The position numbers and the translations under genes are program-made. The notes under the pieces were generated by a model. That model did not search any database. It saw nothing but the letters and a program-made list of their open reading frames with translations, and was not told the DNA's origin. This document shows, piece after piece, positions 45,592 through 55,314 of a stretch of 64,000 nucleotides of DNA; position 1 is the stretch's first letter; each line of letters begins with the position of its first letter. Origin of the DNA: Alphaproteobacteria bacterium (GTDB lineage Bacteria > Pseudomonadota > Alphaproteobacteria > Micropepsales > Micropepsaceae); contig JACKLF010000002.1 in assembly GCA_024236055.1 (NCBI GenBank), positions 372,001 to 436,000 of the forward strand. Direction: 5' to 3'.

Positions 45592-46626
45592 ATGGCCAAA
45601 GCCGTCAAACCCGCAGTCAAGGACGATCCCAGGGGCCTTTCCGGCGCCGAGCGGGCGGCCATCATCATGCTGTCGCTGGGCGAGGACCATTCGGCCCGCA
45701 TCTGGGAAATGATGGACGAGGACGAGATCAAGGAAGTCTCGCAGGTCATGTCCAACCTGGGCACCGTTTCCTCGACCCTGGTGGAAAAGCTGCTGGTGGA
45801 TTTCGTCTCCCAGATGTCGGGCACCGGCTCGCTGATGGGCTCCTATGAGTCCACCGAGCGCCTGCTCACCGGCATCCTGCCGCCCGAGAAGGTCGGCTCG
45901 ATCATGGAGGAAATCCGCGGGCCCGCCGGCCGCACCATGTGGGACAAGCTGGCCAATGTGAACGAGACCGTTCTGGCCAACTATCTGAAGAACGAATATC
46001 CCCAGACCGTTTCGGTCGTCCTGTCCAAGATCAAGCCCGAGCACGCCGCCCGCGTCCTGGCGGCCCTGCCAGAGGAATTCGCCCTGGAAGTGGTGCAGCG
46101 CATGCTGCGCATGGAAAGCGTGCAGAAGGACATCTTGGACAAGGTCGAGCAGACGCTGCGCGTCGAGTTCATGTCCAACCTGGCGCGCACCGCCAAGCGC
46201 GACAGCCACGAGCACATGGCTGAAATCTTCAACAATTTCGACCGCCAGACCGAAAGCCGCTTCGTCACCGCGCTGGAAGAGCGCAACCGCGACAGCGCCG
46301 AGCGCATCAAGGCGCTGATGTTCACCTTCGAGGACCTGGGCAAGCTGGACCCCGGCTCGATCCAGACCCTGCTGCGCAATGTCGAGAAGGACAAGCTGGC
46401 CCTGGCGCTGAAGGGCGCCACCGACGGGCTGCGCGACGTCTTCTTCTCAAACATGAGCGAGCGCGCCGGCAAGATCCTGCGCGACGACATGGAAGCGATG
46501 GGCCCGGTACGCCTGAAGGACGTCGACGAGGCGCAGATGCGCATGGTCAACGTCGCCAAGGACCTGGCCAACAAGGGCGAAATCATGATCGCCGGCGGCA
46601 GCGCCGAAGACGAGCTGGTGTACTGA
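45592..46626 (+). CDS. fliG: flagellar motor switch protein FliG
   Basis: The 344-residue protein has the N-terminal FliF-binding domain (LSGAERAAIIMLSLGEDHSA), the middle domain with the EYPQTVSVVLSKIKPEHAA motif and the C-terminal torque-generating helix (FTFEDLGKLDPGSIQTLLRN and VGKDL-like end VAKDLANKGEIMI). The stop overlaps the start of fliH by one base. A 15-base direct repeat lies in the gap after fliF. Confidence 0.96.
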   Translation: MAKAVKPAVKDDPRGLSGAERAAIIMLSLGEDHSARIWEMMDEDEIKEVSQVMSNLGTVSSTLVEKLLVDFVSQMSGTGSLMGSYESTERLLTGILPPEKVGSIMEEIRGPAGRTMWDKLANVNETVLANYLKNEYPQTVSVVLSKIKPEHAARVLAALPEEFALEVVQRMLRMESVQKDILDKVEQTLRVEFMSNLARTAKRDSHEHMAEIFNNFDRQTESRFVTALEERNRDSAERIKALMFTFEDLGKLDPGSIQTLLRNVEKDKLALALKGATDGLRDVFFSNMSERAGKILRDDMEAMGPVRLKDVDEAQMRMVNVAKDLANKGEIMIAGGSAEDELVY

Positions 46627-47294
46627 TGCCAATGTCTCAACAAAAAGCCGCGGCCAAATTCACCTTCGACACCGAATTCCTGCCCGAGGGCGACCGCGTC
46701 GCCCCCGCCGCCAAGGCGCGCCAGCGCCGCACCCTGACCAACGAGGAACTGGAGCACCTGACCCTGCAGGCGCGCCAGGAAGGCGAGGACGCCGCCGCCA
46801 CCCGCGCCACCGAACAGCTGGACCGCACCATCGCGGCGCTGACCGTGTCGCTGCGCGCCAGCCTGGACCAGAGCCGCGCCGAGATCGACGCGGTGCGCGC
46901 CGAAGCCGCCGGCATTGCCCTGGCGATGGCGAAAAAGATCGCCCCCGCCGCGCTGGAGGCGCTGCCCGCCGCCGATGTCGAACGGGCGCTGCGCCAGGCC
47001 ATGCATCAGGCCATCACCGAACCGCGCATCACGCTGCGCGCCAACCCCGCCGTGGTGGAAGCCCTGCAGGCGCGCATCGACGAGATTGCCCATGAGGAAG
47101 GTTATGACGGCCGCGTGATGCTGGCCGCCGATCCCGCCGTGACCGGCGCGGACTGCCGCATCGAATGGCGCGGCGGCGGCGCCGAGCGCAGCGAGGCCGC
47201 GATCGAGGCGGCGCTGACCAGCCTGATCGAAAGCCGTTTTCCGCACCATGACACCTCCGCCACCGGCGGCATCAACAACGCAGTGAAAGGATAA
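46626..47294 (+). CDS. fliH: FliH/FlbE-type flagellar assembly protein
   Basis: The 222-residue protein is alanine- and glutamate-rich with a long helix (LEHLTLQARQEGEDAAATRA) and a C-terminal FliH-like domain (ALRQAMHQAITEPRITLRAN, then YDGRVMLAADPAVTGADCRI). FliH holds the FliI ATPase in check during export. In Caulobacter this position is held by FlbE. Its start overlaps the fliG stop (TGATG). Confidence 0.85.
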   Translation: MPMSQQKAAAKFTFDTEFLPEGDRVAPAAKARQRRTLTNEELEHLTLQARQEGEDAAATRATEQLDRTIAALTVSLRASLDQSRAEIDAVRAEAAGIALAMAKKIAPAALEALPAADVERALRQAMHQAITEPRITLRANPAVVEALQARIDEIAHEEGYDGRVMLAADPAVTGADCRIEWRGGGAERSEAAIEAALTSLIESRFPHHDTSATGGINNAVKG

Positions 47295-47298
47295 GCCC

Positions 47299-47652
47299 AT
47301 GGCGACCGACAATGTCGATCTGCCCGATCTGAGCAACGAGGCGAGCGGCCCCGCGCCGGCCCTGCTGAACAGCGAGATGCCGGCGGAAGCCACGCCCAAG
47401 CACGCGGCCCAGGACCTGGAAGCGGTGTTCGACGTGCCGGTCACGGTTTCGGCCGTTCTGGGCAAGTCGGCGATGGAAGTCAGCCACCTGCTCAAGCTGG
47501 GCAAGGGCACGATCGTGGAGCTGGACCGCAAGGTCGGCGAAGCCATCGACATCTATGTCAATGACCGTCTGGTGGCGCGCGGCGAAGTCGTGCTGGTCGA
47601 GGACCGGCTGGGCGTGACCATGACCGAAATCATCAAGGCCGGGCAGTCTTAA
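47299..47652 (+). CDS. fliN: flagellar motor switch protein FliN
   Basis: The 117-residue protein has a single SpoA domain (VFDVPVTVSAVLGKSAMEVS at about 43-62, LGKGTIVELDRKVGEAIDIY and RGEVVLVEDRLGVTMTEII). The acidic N-terminal 40 residues are variable. It begins four bases after fliH and is preceded by AAGGA. Confidence 0.96.
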   Translation: MATDNVDLPDLSNEASGPAPALLNSEMPAEATPKHAAQDLEAVFDVPVTVSAVLGKSAMEVSHLLKLGKGTIVELDRKVGEAIDIYVNDRLVARGEVVLVEDRLGVTMTEIIKAGQS

Positions 47653-47660
47653 GGATTACC

Positions 47661-47685
47661 GTCCGCGCGCAGAAGGCGCGTGGAC
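47661..47685 (+). promoter_or_regulatory. hairpin in front of the flbD ribosome site
   Basis: GTCCGCGCGC (47661-47670) pairs with GCGCGTGGAC (47676-47685) over ten positions including one G-T pair, with loop AGAAG. It ends directly before AAAGGAG, the flbD ribosome site, so it may set flbD translation relative to fliN. Confidence 0.5.
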
Positions 47686-47699
47686 AAAGGAGAAATACA

Positions 47700-49094
47700 A
47701 TGCGTCTTCTCATCGTCGGCGGACTGAAGGGCCAGATCGGCCTCGCCACCAAGATCGCGATGGACAAGGGTGCCAAGGTCACCCACGCCGCCGATACCGA
47801 ACAGGCGCTGTCGGCCCTGCGCGGCGGGGCCGGCGCGGACCTGGTGTTCTGCGACGTGGAGCTTCAGATCAGCGACCTGGTGCGGGGCCTGGCCGCCGAG
47901 CGCATCTGCACCCCGGTCGTGGCCTGCGGCATCGGCACCGATACCCGCCGCGCGGTGGACGCGATCCGCGCCGGCGCCAAGGAATACCTGCCCCTGCCCG
48001 CCGACGCCGAGCTGATCGCGGCGGTGCTGGCGGCGGTGGCCGACGAAACCCATCAGCTCATCTACGAAGACGAGGCGATGGGCGCGGTCCTGGGCCTGGC
48101 CGACCAGATCGCCGGCTCCGAAGCCTCGATCCTGATCACCGGCGAAAGCGGCACCGGCAAGGAGGTGATGGCGCGCTATATCCATCGCAAGAGCCATCGC
48201 GCCGACAAGCCCTTCATCAGCGTCAATTGCGCCGCGATCCCGGAAAACCTGCTGGAATCGGAACTGTTCGGCCATGAGAAGGGCGCCTTCACCGGCGCCA
48301 TCGCCCGGCGCATCGGCAAGTTCGAGGAAGCGAACGGCGGCACCCTGTTGCTGGACGAAATCAGCGAAATGGACATCCGCCTGCAGGCCAAGCTGCTGCG
48401 CGCCATCCAGGAACGCGAGATCGACCGCGTGGGCGGCACCAAGCCGGTCAAGGTGGACATCCGCATCATCGCCACCTCCAACCGCGACCTGGCCGATGCG
48501 GTGCGTCACGGCACCTTCCGCGAAGACCTTCTGTATCGCCTGAATGTCGTGAACCTGCGCCTGCCTGCCCTGCGCGAGCGGCCCAGGGACATCCGCGCCC
48601 TGTCGCAGCATTTCGCCCGCAAATATGCCGAGGCCAATGGCGTGGCTTTCCGCCCGCTGGCCTCGCAGACCGAGCGGCTGCTGCTTGCCCATCCCTGGAA
48701 GGGCAATGTGCGCGAACTGGAAAACACCATCCATCGCGCCGTGCTGCTGGCCCAGGGCCCCGAAATCGGCGCCGAAGCCATCCGCCTGCCCGATGGCACC
48801 CAGGTTGGCGGGACCCAGCTTGGCGCACAGCCGTCCATCGCCGTGCAGGAAGACAGCCATGTCCAGGGCGCGATGGCCCAGGCCGGCGCGGCCACCCGCT
48901 CGCTGGTCGGCCGCACCGTTTCGGACGTGGAGCGCGACCTGATCCTGGACACGCTGGACCATTGCCTGGGCAACCGCACCCATGCCGCCAACATTCTGGG
49001 CATCTCGATCCGCACCCTGCGCAACAAGCTGCGCGAGTATTCGGACTCCGGGCTGAGCGTTCCCAGTCACGGCGAACAGCGGATGGCGGGCTGA
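47700..49094 (+). CDS. flbD: sigma-54 activator FlbD
   Basis: The 464-residue protein has an atypical N-terminal receiver domain (LLIVGGLKGQIGLATKIAMD) without the usual acidic pair, a central AAA+ domain with GESGTGKEVMARYIH and the sigma-54 contact loop GAFTGA, and a C-terminal Fis-type helix-turn-helix (NRTHAANILGISIRTLRNKL). FlbD activates or represses flagellar promoters with sigma-54 in Caulobacter. The missing acidic pair fits the phosphorylation-independent FlbD type. It lies between fliN and flhA, the Caulobacter order. Confidence 0.93.
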   Translation: MRLLIVGGLKGQIGLATKIAMDKGAKVTHAADTEQALSALRGGAGADLVFCDVELQISDLVRGLAAERICTPVVACGIGTDTRRAVDAIRAGAKEYLPLPADAELIAAVLAAVADETHQLIYEDEAMGAVLGLADQIAGSEASILITGESGTGKEVMARYIHRKSHRADKPFISVNCAAIPENLLESELFGHEKGAFTGAIARRIGKFEEANGGTLLLDEISEMDIRLQAKLLRAIQEREIDRVGGTKPVKVDIRIIATSNRDLADAVRHGTFREDLLYRLNVVNLRLPALRERPRDIRALSQHFARKYAEANGVAFRPLASQTERLLLAHPWKGNVRELENTIHRAVLLAQGPEIGAEAIRLPDGTQVGGTQLGAQPSIAVQEDSHVQGAMAQAGAATRSLVGRTVSDVERDLILDTLDHCLGNRTHAANILGISIRTLRNKLREYSDSGLSVPSHGEQRMAG

Positions 49095-49126
49095 ACCGTA
49101 CCCATATTTAAAGAGCACCAGATCAC

Positions 49127-51232
49127 ATGAGTGACGTCACCGCCGGTTCACCCAATTCGGGTTTCGACTTCTCGCCCTCCGGGATCGTGGAATTCATCCG
49201 CAAGTCCGACCTGGGGCTGGCGGTCGGCATCATGGCCATCCTGGTGGTGCTGATCCTGCCGCTGCCGACCTGGCTTCTGGACCTGGCCCTGGCCTTCAGC
49301 CTGTCCTTCTCCATCCTGATCCTGATGACCTCGGTGTTCGTCAGAAAGCCGCTGGAGTTCAGCGCCTTCCCGACCATCCTGCTCATCACCACCATGCTGC
49401 GCCTGGCGCTGAACCTGGCCTCCACCCGGCTGATCCTGGGTCACGGCAATGAAGGCACCGCCGCGTCAGGCTATGTCATTCAGGCCTTCGGCAAGCTGGT
49501 GATGCAGGGCAATTTCGTCATCGGCCTGATCGTCTTCATCATCCTGATCATCGTGAACTTCGTGGTCATCACCAAGGGTTCGGGCCGCATCGCCGAAGTC
49601 GCCGCCCGCTTCAGCCTGGATGCCATGCCCGGCAAGCAGATGGCGATCGACGCCGATCTGTCGGCCGGCCTGATCGACGAAAAGGAAGCAAAGGAACGCC
49701 GCAAGACCATCGAGGCGGAAAGCAATTTCTTCGGCGCCATGGACGGCGCCAGCAAGTTCGTGCGCGGCGACGCGATCGCCGGCCTTCTGATCACCGCCAT
49801 CAATGTCGTGGGCGGCATCATCATCGGCGTCGCCCAGCAGGGCATGAGCTTTTCGGACGCCACCAGCACCTTCACCCTGCTGACGGTCGGCGACGGCCTG
49901 GTCAGCCAGATGCCGGCGCTGATCATCTCCACCGCTGCGGGCCTGATGGTTTCCAAGGCGGGCGTCGAAGGCGCCACCGACAAGGCCCTGATGGGCCAGC
50001 TGTCCTTCTATCCCCAGGCGCTGGGCATGGCCGCCGCGGTCATGGGCATCGTCGCCCTGCTGCCGGGCATGCCGACCCTGGTCTTTGCCGCCCTGTCGGG
50101 CGGCACCGGCGCATTGGCCTGGGTTGCCAGCAAGCGCAAGGACCAGCGCGTGGCGCAGGCCGAGGCCGAAACCGCCGCCGCCGACGCCCCGCCCAAGGAA
50201 GAGCCGATCTCCCAGGCACTGGCGCTGGACCTGCTGCGGGTGGAGCTGGGCTATGGCCTGCTGCCGCTGATCAACGATGTGCAGGGCCACCGCATCACCG
50301 ACCAGATCAAGGCGCTGCGCCGCCAGCTGGCGCAGGAGATGGGCTTCGTCATGCCCGCCGTGCGCATCCTGGACAATATGCAGCTTGGCGCCAACGAGTA
50401 CCGCATCCGCATCAAGGAATTCGACTCGGGCAAGGGCGAACTGTTCCCCGGCTCGCTGCTGGTGATGGACCCCAAGGGCCTGCCCATCGACCTGCCGGGC
50501 ACCGCGACCACCGAACCGGCCTTCGGCCTGCCTGCCGCCTGGGTGTCGGGCGCGCTGAAGGAGGAAGCCACCTTCCGCGGCTTCACCGTGGTCGATCCGG
50601 CCACCGTGCTGACCACCCACCTGACAGAAGTGCTCAAGAGCCACATGGCCGAGCTTCTGTCCTTTGCCGAGACCAAGAAGCTGCTGGACGACCTGCCGCC
50701 GGAGAACAAGAAGCTGGTCGAGGAAATCGTTCCCTCGCAGATTTCCGTCACCGGCGTGCAGCGCGTGCTGCAGACCCTTTTGGGCGAGCGCGTCTCGATC
50801 CGCGACCTGCCCGCCATCCTGGAGGGCATCGCCGAGGCGGTCGGCCACACCAAGAATGCGCTCTACATCACCGAGCATGTGCGCGCGCGCCTGGCCCGCC
50901 AGCTGTGCAACGCCAACCTGTCGCCGGGCGGCTATCTGCCGCTGATCGCCCTGTCGCCCACCTGGGAACAGGGTTTCGCCGAAAGCATTGTCGGCCAGGG
51001 CGAGGATCGCCAGCTTGCCATGGCGCCCAGCCAGCTTCAGCAGTTCATCGCCCAGGTGCGCGAGGCGTTTGACGAGGCCGGCACCAAGAATGAAGTGCCC
51101 GTGCTGCTGACCAGCCCGCAGATCCGGCCCTTCGTGCGCTCCATCGTCGAACGCTTCCGGCCCCAGACCGTTGTGATGAGCCAGAACGAGATCCATGCCT
51201 CGGTGCGGCTGCGCACGCTGGGCCAGGTCTAG
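49127..51232 (+). CDS. flhA: flagellar export protein FlhA
   Basis: The 701-residue protein is the export gate subunit with about eight membrane segments in the first 330 residues (GIMAILVVLILPLPTWLLDL and following), the FHIPEP-type region (VLILMTSVFVRKPLEFSAFP and ATRFSLD-like AARFSLDAMPGKQMAIDADL) and a large cytoplasmic domain from about 345. It follows flbD by 32 bases. Confidence 0.97.
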   Translation: MSDVTAGSPNSGFDFSPSGIVEFIRKSDLGLAVGIMAILVVLILPLPTWLLDLALAFSLSFSILILMTSVFVRKPLEFSAFPTILLITTMLRLALNLASTRLILGHGNEGTAASGYVIQAFGKLVMQGNFVIGLIVFIILIIVNFVVITKGSGRIAEVAARFSLDAMPGKQMAIDADLSAGLIDEKEAKERRKTIEAESNFFGAMDGASKFVRGDAIAGLLITAINVVGGIIIGVAQQGMSFSDATSTFTLLTVGDGLVSQMPALIISTAAGLMVSKAGVEGATDKALMGQLSFYPQALGMAAAVMGIVALLPGMPTLVFAALSGGTGALAWVASKRKDQRVAQAEAETAAADAPPKEEPISQALALDLLRVELGYGLLPLINDVQGHRITDQIKALRRQLAQEMGFVMPAVRILDNMQLGANEYRIRIKEFDSGKGELFPGSLLVMDPKGLPIDLPGTATTEPAFGLPAAWVSGALKEEATFRGFTVVDPATVLTTHLTEVLKSHMAELLSFAETKKLLDDLPPENKKLVEEIVPSQISVTGVQRVLQTLLGERVSIRDLPAILEGIAEAVGHTKNALYITEHVRARLARQLCNANLSPGGYLPLIALSPTWEQGFAESIVGQGEDRQLAMAPSQLQQFIAQVREAFDEAGTKNEVPVLLTSPQIRPFVRSIVERFRPQTVVMSQNEIHASVRLRTLGQV

Positions 51233-51241
51233 GAGAGCCTC

Positions 51242-51949
51242 ATGACCGCCCAGCCCAGCCAGACCGCGACGCTTCTGTCCTTCCCGCGCCCGCGCGCCCA
51301 TATCGGCGCGGCGCTGAAGCGTCACCGCCTGCCCGAGGGACTGGCTGCCATGCTGGCGCGCGAATCCGAAGGCTTTGCCGAGGTCAGCGCCTATGCCGCC
51401 CTCGCCTATGCGCTGGACCAGCGCATCGCGGCGGCGCCGCTGGACCTGGAACGGGCGCGCGGCATCCTGCTGGTGGGTCCGGCCGGATCGGGCAAAAGCA
51501 CCGTCGCCGCCAAGATCTGCCATGCCGCCGCCCTTGTGGGCCGCAAGACAAACCTGGCCCGCGCCGACGGCGCGCTGGGCCTGTTCCGCACCGGCACCAA
51601 TCCGCCGGACGTGCTGATGGTGATGGAGGCCGACGGCTTCAATCCGCTGAATGCGCGTGCGGCCGCGGCCTTTTCCGCGCTGGGCGACATTCCCGGCGTC
51701 GAGACCGTGGGGGTGATTTCGGCCCTGTCGGACGCCGAGGACATTGCCGACCTGGTCGCGGCCTTTCACTTTCGCCGCGTGATCGTCACCAACCTGGACC
51801 GCACGCGCCGGCTGGGCGCGCTGCTGGCCGCGGGCACATCGGGCGCGCAGCTGGCCCATGTCTGCGCCAGCCCGCATGCGGACGAAGCGCTGGAAACGCT
51901 GGAGCCCGGCGCGCTGGCCAAGCTGCTGCTGGATTCACCGGCGCACTGA
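51242..51949 (+). CDS. FlhF-like P-loop NTPase, G domain only
   Basis: The 235-residue protein lies nine bases after flhA. It has a Walker A loop GPAGSGKST at about residues 79-87 and an SRP-GTPase-like end (VIVTNLDRTRRLGALLAA). The DTxG nucleotide motif expected in the middle reads EADG (VMEADGFNPLNA), so catalysis may be impaired. It has no clear N-terminal B/N domain of full FlhF. Flagellar placement and the G-domain fold suggest a positioning or export role; the exact function is unknown. Confidence 0.7.
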   Translation: MTAQPSQTATLLSFPRPRAHIGAALKRHRLPEGLAAMLARESEGFAEVSAYAALAYALDQRIAAAPLDLERARGILLVGPAGSGKSTVAAKICHAAALVGRKTNLARADGALGLFRTGTNPPDVLMVMEADGFNPLNARAAAAFSALGDIPGVETVGVISALSDAEDIADLVAAFHFRRVIVTNLDRTRRLGALLAAGTSGAQLAHVCASPHADEALETLEPGALAKLLLDSPAH

Positions 51950-51956
51950 ATTCCGG

Positions 51957-52388
51957 CTAGCGCCGCTTTCCCCCACCGCCGCCAGCGCCGCGATTGTCGA
52001 TCGCAAACGGCCCCGGCCCCATGCCCACCATCAGCAGCAGGCCACCGGCGATCGCCCAGTCGCGGGCGAAGATGCCGAATTCGGCGGCGCGCTGAGCCGG
52101 ATCGGCGACATTCCAGAAATCGTGCATCACCACCGCGGCGATCACCGTCAGCGCGAACAGCATCACCGCGCCATGGCGGGTCTGCCAGCCCAGCAAAAGC
52201 GCCAGGCAGCCCAGGAAGATCATGATCAGCACCACCAGCAGCACCACCGGCGCCAGGGGCACATGCTTGGCGTCCATCTGGCCGGCGACCGACTGCCAAT
52301 TGTTCAGGATGTTCATCGCCCCGGTCATGTAGAACCAGATCAATATGCAACGGCCCAGAAAGGGCGATATGGCTTCCGAGAAGGACAT
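51957..52388 (-). CDS. DoxX family membrane protein
   Basis: The 143-residue protein has four membrane segments (RCILIWFYMTGAMNILNNW, VVLLVVLIMIFLGCLALLLG, GAVMLFALTVIAAVVMHDFW, AIAGGLLLMVGMGPGPFAI) and a glycine-rich basic tail. DoxX proteins are poorly defined; some act in redox or thiosulfate metabolism. It converges with the FlhF-like gene by seven bases and appears inserted between the flagellar plus and minus operons. Confidence 0.8.
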   Translation of the reverse strand: MSFSEAISPFLGRCILIWFYMTGAMNILNNWQSVAGQMDAKHVPLAPVVLLVVLIMIFLGCLALLLGWQTRHGAVMLFALTVIAAVVMHDFWNVADPAQRAAEFGIFARDWAIAGGLLLMVGMGPGPFAIDNRGAGGGGGKRR

Positions 52389-52513
52389 GGTGCGGCCCGC
52401 GACTCAACCCGCACGGATGGTATCGCAGGGCGCGGGCGGTTCAACCGGCGAGGGGCTCATGCGTCGCCGCACCCCATGATGGGGCTTGGCGTGCCATCCG
52501 GCTGCCGGCCGGA

Positions 52514-52942
52514 TCAGGCGGTGCGCAGATTGTGCTTTCGCAGATGGCGCACCAGCGCCATTTCGTCCATGCGGGCCTGCTGGTGGCGGGCCTGCATTTC
52601 GGCCAGGCGGCGGGCCTGCTGTTCCATCGCCACTTCCAGGCTTTTCAGTTCCTGAAAGGAATCGGACAGGTCGGCCAGTGCCGCGGCATGTTCGCGCTCG
52701 ATGTCCTTGAGCGTTGTCTTGAGGTTTTCCCGCCGCGTTTCGATGGAGCGCAGGAAGGAGGGGAAGGCCAGCCGCCCGATATCGGAATCGCCGGCCCGCT
52801 GCTTTTCGCGGGTGACGTTGTCGTCCAGGTCGCGCAGCTTCTTTTCCAGGTCCACGCGCATGGCTTCGATCGAAGCGATGCGGCGCTTCATTTCATCAAC
52901 CCGAAAGCGCTTCAGGCGCAGCAGAGTATCGGTCCGGTTCAT
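52514..52942 (-). CDS. fliJ: flagellar export protein FliJ
   Basis: The 142-residue protein is a continuous antiparallel coiled coil (LLRLKRFRVDEMKRRIASIE, then EVAMEQQARRLAEMQARHQQ), the standard FliJ form. FliJ works with the FliI ATPase in protein export. It starts three bases after the fliI stop. Confidence 0.9.
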   Translation of the reverse strand: MNRTDTLLRLKRFRVDEMKRRIASIEAMRVDLEKKLRDLDDNVTREKQRAGDSDIGRLAFPSFLRSIETRRENLKTTLKDIEREHAAALADLSDSFQELKSLEVAMEQQARRLAEMQARHQQARMDEMALVRHLRKHNLRTA

Positions 52943-52945
52943 GGC

Positions 52946-54271
52946 TTACGTCCCTTTCGCCCCGCTCATGATCGCGGAAAGCGCATCATAGCCTTCGGCC
53001 AGGCTCGCAACCTCGTCCTTCGTCTGGGTGAGGAAGGCTTCCAGTTGCGGGTAAAGCCGCACAGCCTCGTCCACTTCAGGATTCGTGCCAGCCTTGTAGG
53101 CGCCCAGCCGGATCAGCTCGGCCATGTCTTCGTAAACGGTCAGCGGCCGGCGGGCTTGCAAAACAAGGGCTTGCTCGTCGTCACTGTTGCAGCCGGGCAT
53201 CGCGCGGCTGACGCTCTTAAGAATATTGATGGCCGGAAAGCGGCCGCGTTCCGCAATGGCACGTTCCAAAACGATATGACCGTCCAGGATGCCGCGCACC
53301 GCATCGGCCACCGGCTCGTTGTGGTCGTCGCCTTCCACCAGCACGGTGAACAGGCCGGTGATGGAACCCGACCCTTCCGGGCCGGGCCCGGCCCGCTCCA
53401 GAAGGCGCGGCAGTTCGGTGAAGACGGTGGGGGTATAGCCCTTGGAGGCCGGCGGCTCGCCCGCCGACAGGCCGATCTCGCGCTGGGCCATGGCGAAACG
53501 GGTGACCGAATCCATCAGCAGCAGCACGTTCAGGCCCTCGTCGCGCAGCGCCTCGGCCACGCTCATCGCCACATAGGCGGCCTGGCGGCGCACCAGCGCC
53601 GGCGCATCCGAGGTCGCGGCCACCACGACGGAGCGCGCCAGGCCGTCTTCGCCCAGATCGTCCTCGATGAATTCCTTGACCTCGCGGCCGCGCTCGCCGA
53701 TCAGGCCGATCACGATGGCGTCGGCATTGGAATTGCGCGCCAGCATGGCCATCAGGGTGGATTTGCCCACGCCGGACCCGGCGAAAATGCCCATGCGCTG
53801 GCCCGCGCAGCAGGTCGTAAAGGTATTGAGCGCCCGGATGCCCATATCCAGCTTCTCGCCCACCCGCGCGCGGGTGGTGGCCAGTGGGGGCGGCGCCTTC
53901 AGCGGATAGGCGCGCTGGCCCTGCGGCAGGATGCCCTTGGCGTCCATCGGGGCGCCGAAACCGTCGACCACCCGGCCCAGCCAGGCCCGCGAAGGCCGGA
54001 TGGCGGGGGGCGTATCTTCGAAATCGGCCCGCGCGCCCAGGGTGATCCCGTCCAGCGGACCCAGCGGCATGACCAGCGCCCGGCCGTCGCGGAAACCGAC
54101 CACCTCGCAGGGAATTACCTTGTTATTTCCGATGCTTATGCGGCACTGGCCACCCAGGCTGACGGCCCCCTGGGCCCCCGTGACCTCGACCGCCAGGCCC
54201 TCGATACGGGCCACGCGGCCAAAACGGGTCAGAACCGGGATGGCCTCGATATCCTTGAGCAGTGCGCGCAT
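52946..54271 (-). CDS. fliI: flagellar export ATPase FliI
   Basis: The 441-residue protein is the ATPase that prepares substrates for flagellar export. The Walker A loop GIFAGSGVGKSTLM is at about residues 160-173, the Walker B LLLMDSVTRFAMAQREIGL follows, and the C-terminal RAMPGCNSDDEQ is typical. It leads a fliI-fliJ operon, divergent from ctrA. Confidence 0.97.
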   Translation of the reverse strand: MRALLKDIEAIPVLTRFGRVARIEGLAVEVTGAQGAVSLGGQCRISIGNNKVIPCEVVGFRDGRALVMPLGPLDGITLGARADFEDTPPAIRPSRAWLGRVVDGFGAPMDAKGILPQGQRAYPLKAPPPLATTRARVGEKLDMGIRALNTFTTCCAGQRMGIFAGSGVGKSTLMAMLARNSNADAIVIGLIGERGREVKEFIEDDLGEDGLARSVVVAATSDAPALVRRQAAYVAMSVAEALRDEGLNVLLLMDSVTRFAMAQREIGLSAGEPPASKGYTPTVFTELPRLLERAGPGPEGSGSITGLFTVLVEGDDHNEPVADAVRGILDGHIVLERAIAERGRFPAINILKSVSRAMPGCNSDDEQALVLQARRPLTVYEDMAELIRLGAYKAGTNPEVDEAVRLYPQLEAFLTQTKDEVASLAEGYDALSAIMSGAKGT

Positions 54272-54330
54272 GAAAATCCCTATGGGGCCGCCTTTCTGGG
54301 GCCCGAAGCCGCATTATTGCGGCCAAGAAT

Positions 54331-54350
54331 TTAAATGGCGGTAAACTTAA
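54331..54350. promoter_or_regulatory. CtrA-like motif near the fliI start
   Basis: TTAA-N7-TAAA (54331-54345) followed by a further TTAA at 54347-54350 lies 60 bases before the fliI start, on the fliI side of the fliI/ctrA gap. It may serve fliI. Confidence 0.45.
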
Positions 54351-54455
54351 CAAATCGAATCAAGGTCTTGTGATGCCGGTTCCGCCCCCAAAAGGCGGTC
54401 AATCCTTCCCGCCGCATTAAGCCCTGTGATCGAGGACTGAAAGTTGCGCGACCGG

Positions 54456-54505
54456 TTAAAGCTGCTGTTAACCATTTGCGCTTAACGTCTGGAAACCGGT
54501 TAACC
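54456..54505. promoter_or_regulatory. cluster of CtrA half-sites upstream of ctrA
   Basis: Four TTAA boxes lie at 54456, 54468, 54482 and 54500 within 50 bases, one of them as TTAACCAT (54468-54475), the 8-base CtrA half-site known from Caulobacter. The spacings are 8, 10 and 14 bases, not the strict 7 of a full site. The position, 50-100 bases before ctrA, suggests autoregulation. Confidence 0.6.
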
Positions 54506-54555
54506 GTGCGGACGCCGTGCCTGCCGGGGAATTGACGTTAATAGAGGGGCCTGAC

Positions 54556-55260
<705 letters not shown>

Positions 55261-55284
55261 AAGGGTCCTGACGAACCGGAATAG

Positions 55285-55314
55285 AAAAAGGGCGCTGCCT
55301 GCAGCGCCCTTTTT
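55285..55314. terminator. bidirectional terminator after ctrA
   Basis: AAAAAGGGCGCTGC and its complement GCAGCGCCCTTTTT pair over 14 positions around a two-base core, with A and T runs on both sides. It ends ctrA and also the gene on the minus strand, whose TAA stop overlaps the arm at 55313. Confidence 0.92.

Noticed and set aside
43618..46215. 865-codon open frame on the minus strand opposite fliF and fliG
   Set aside because: It is antisense to two well-conserved genes, is rich in His, Gly and Gln as expected from a shadow frame, and has no recognisable domain.
52440..52500. Third copy of the 84-base repeat near the fliJ stop
   Set aside because: Only short words such as CTCATGCGTCGC match; the block order of the two real copies is not present.
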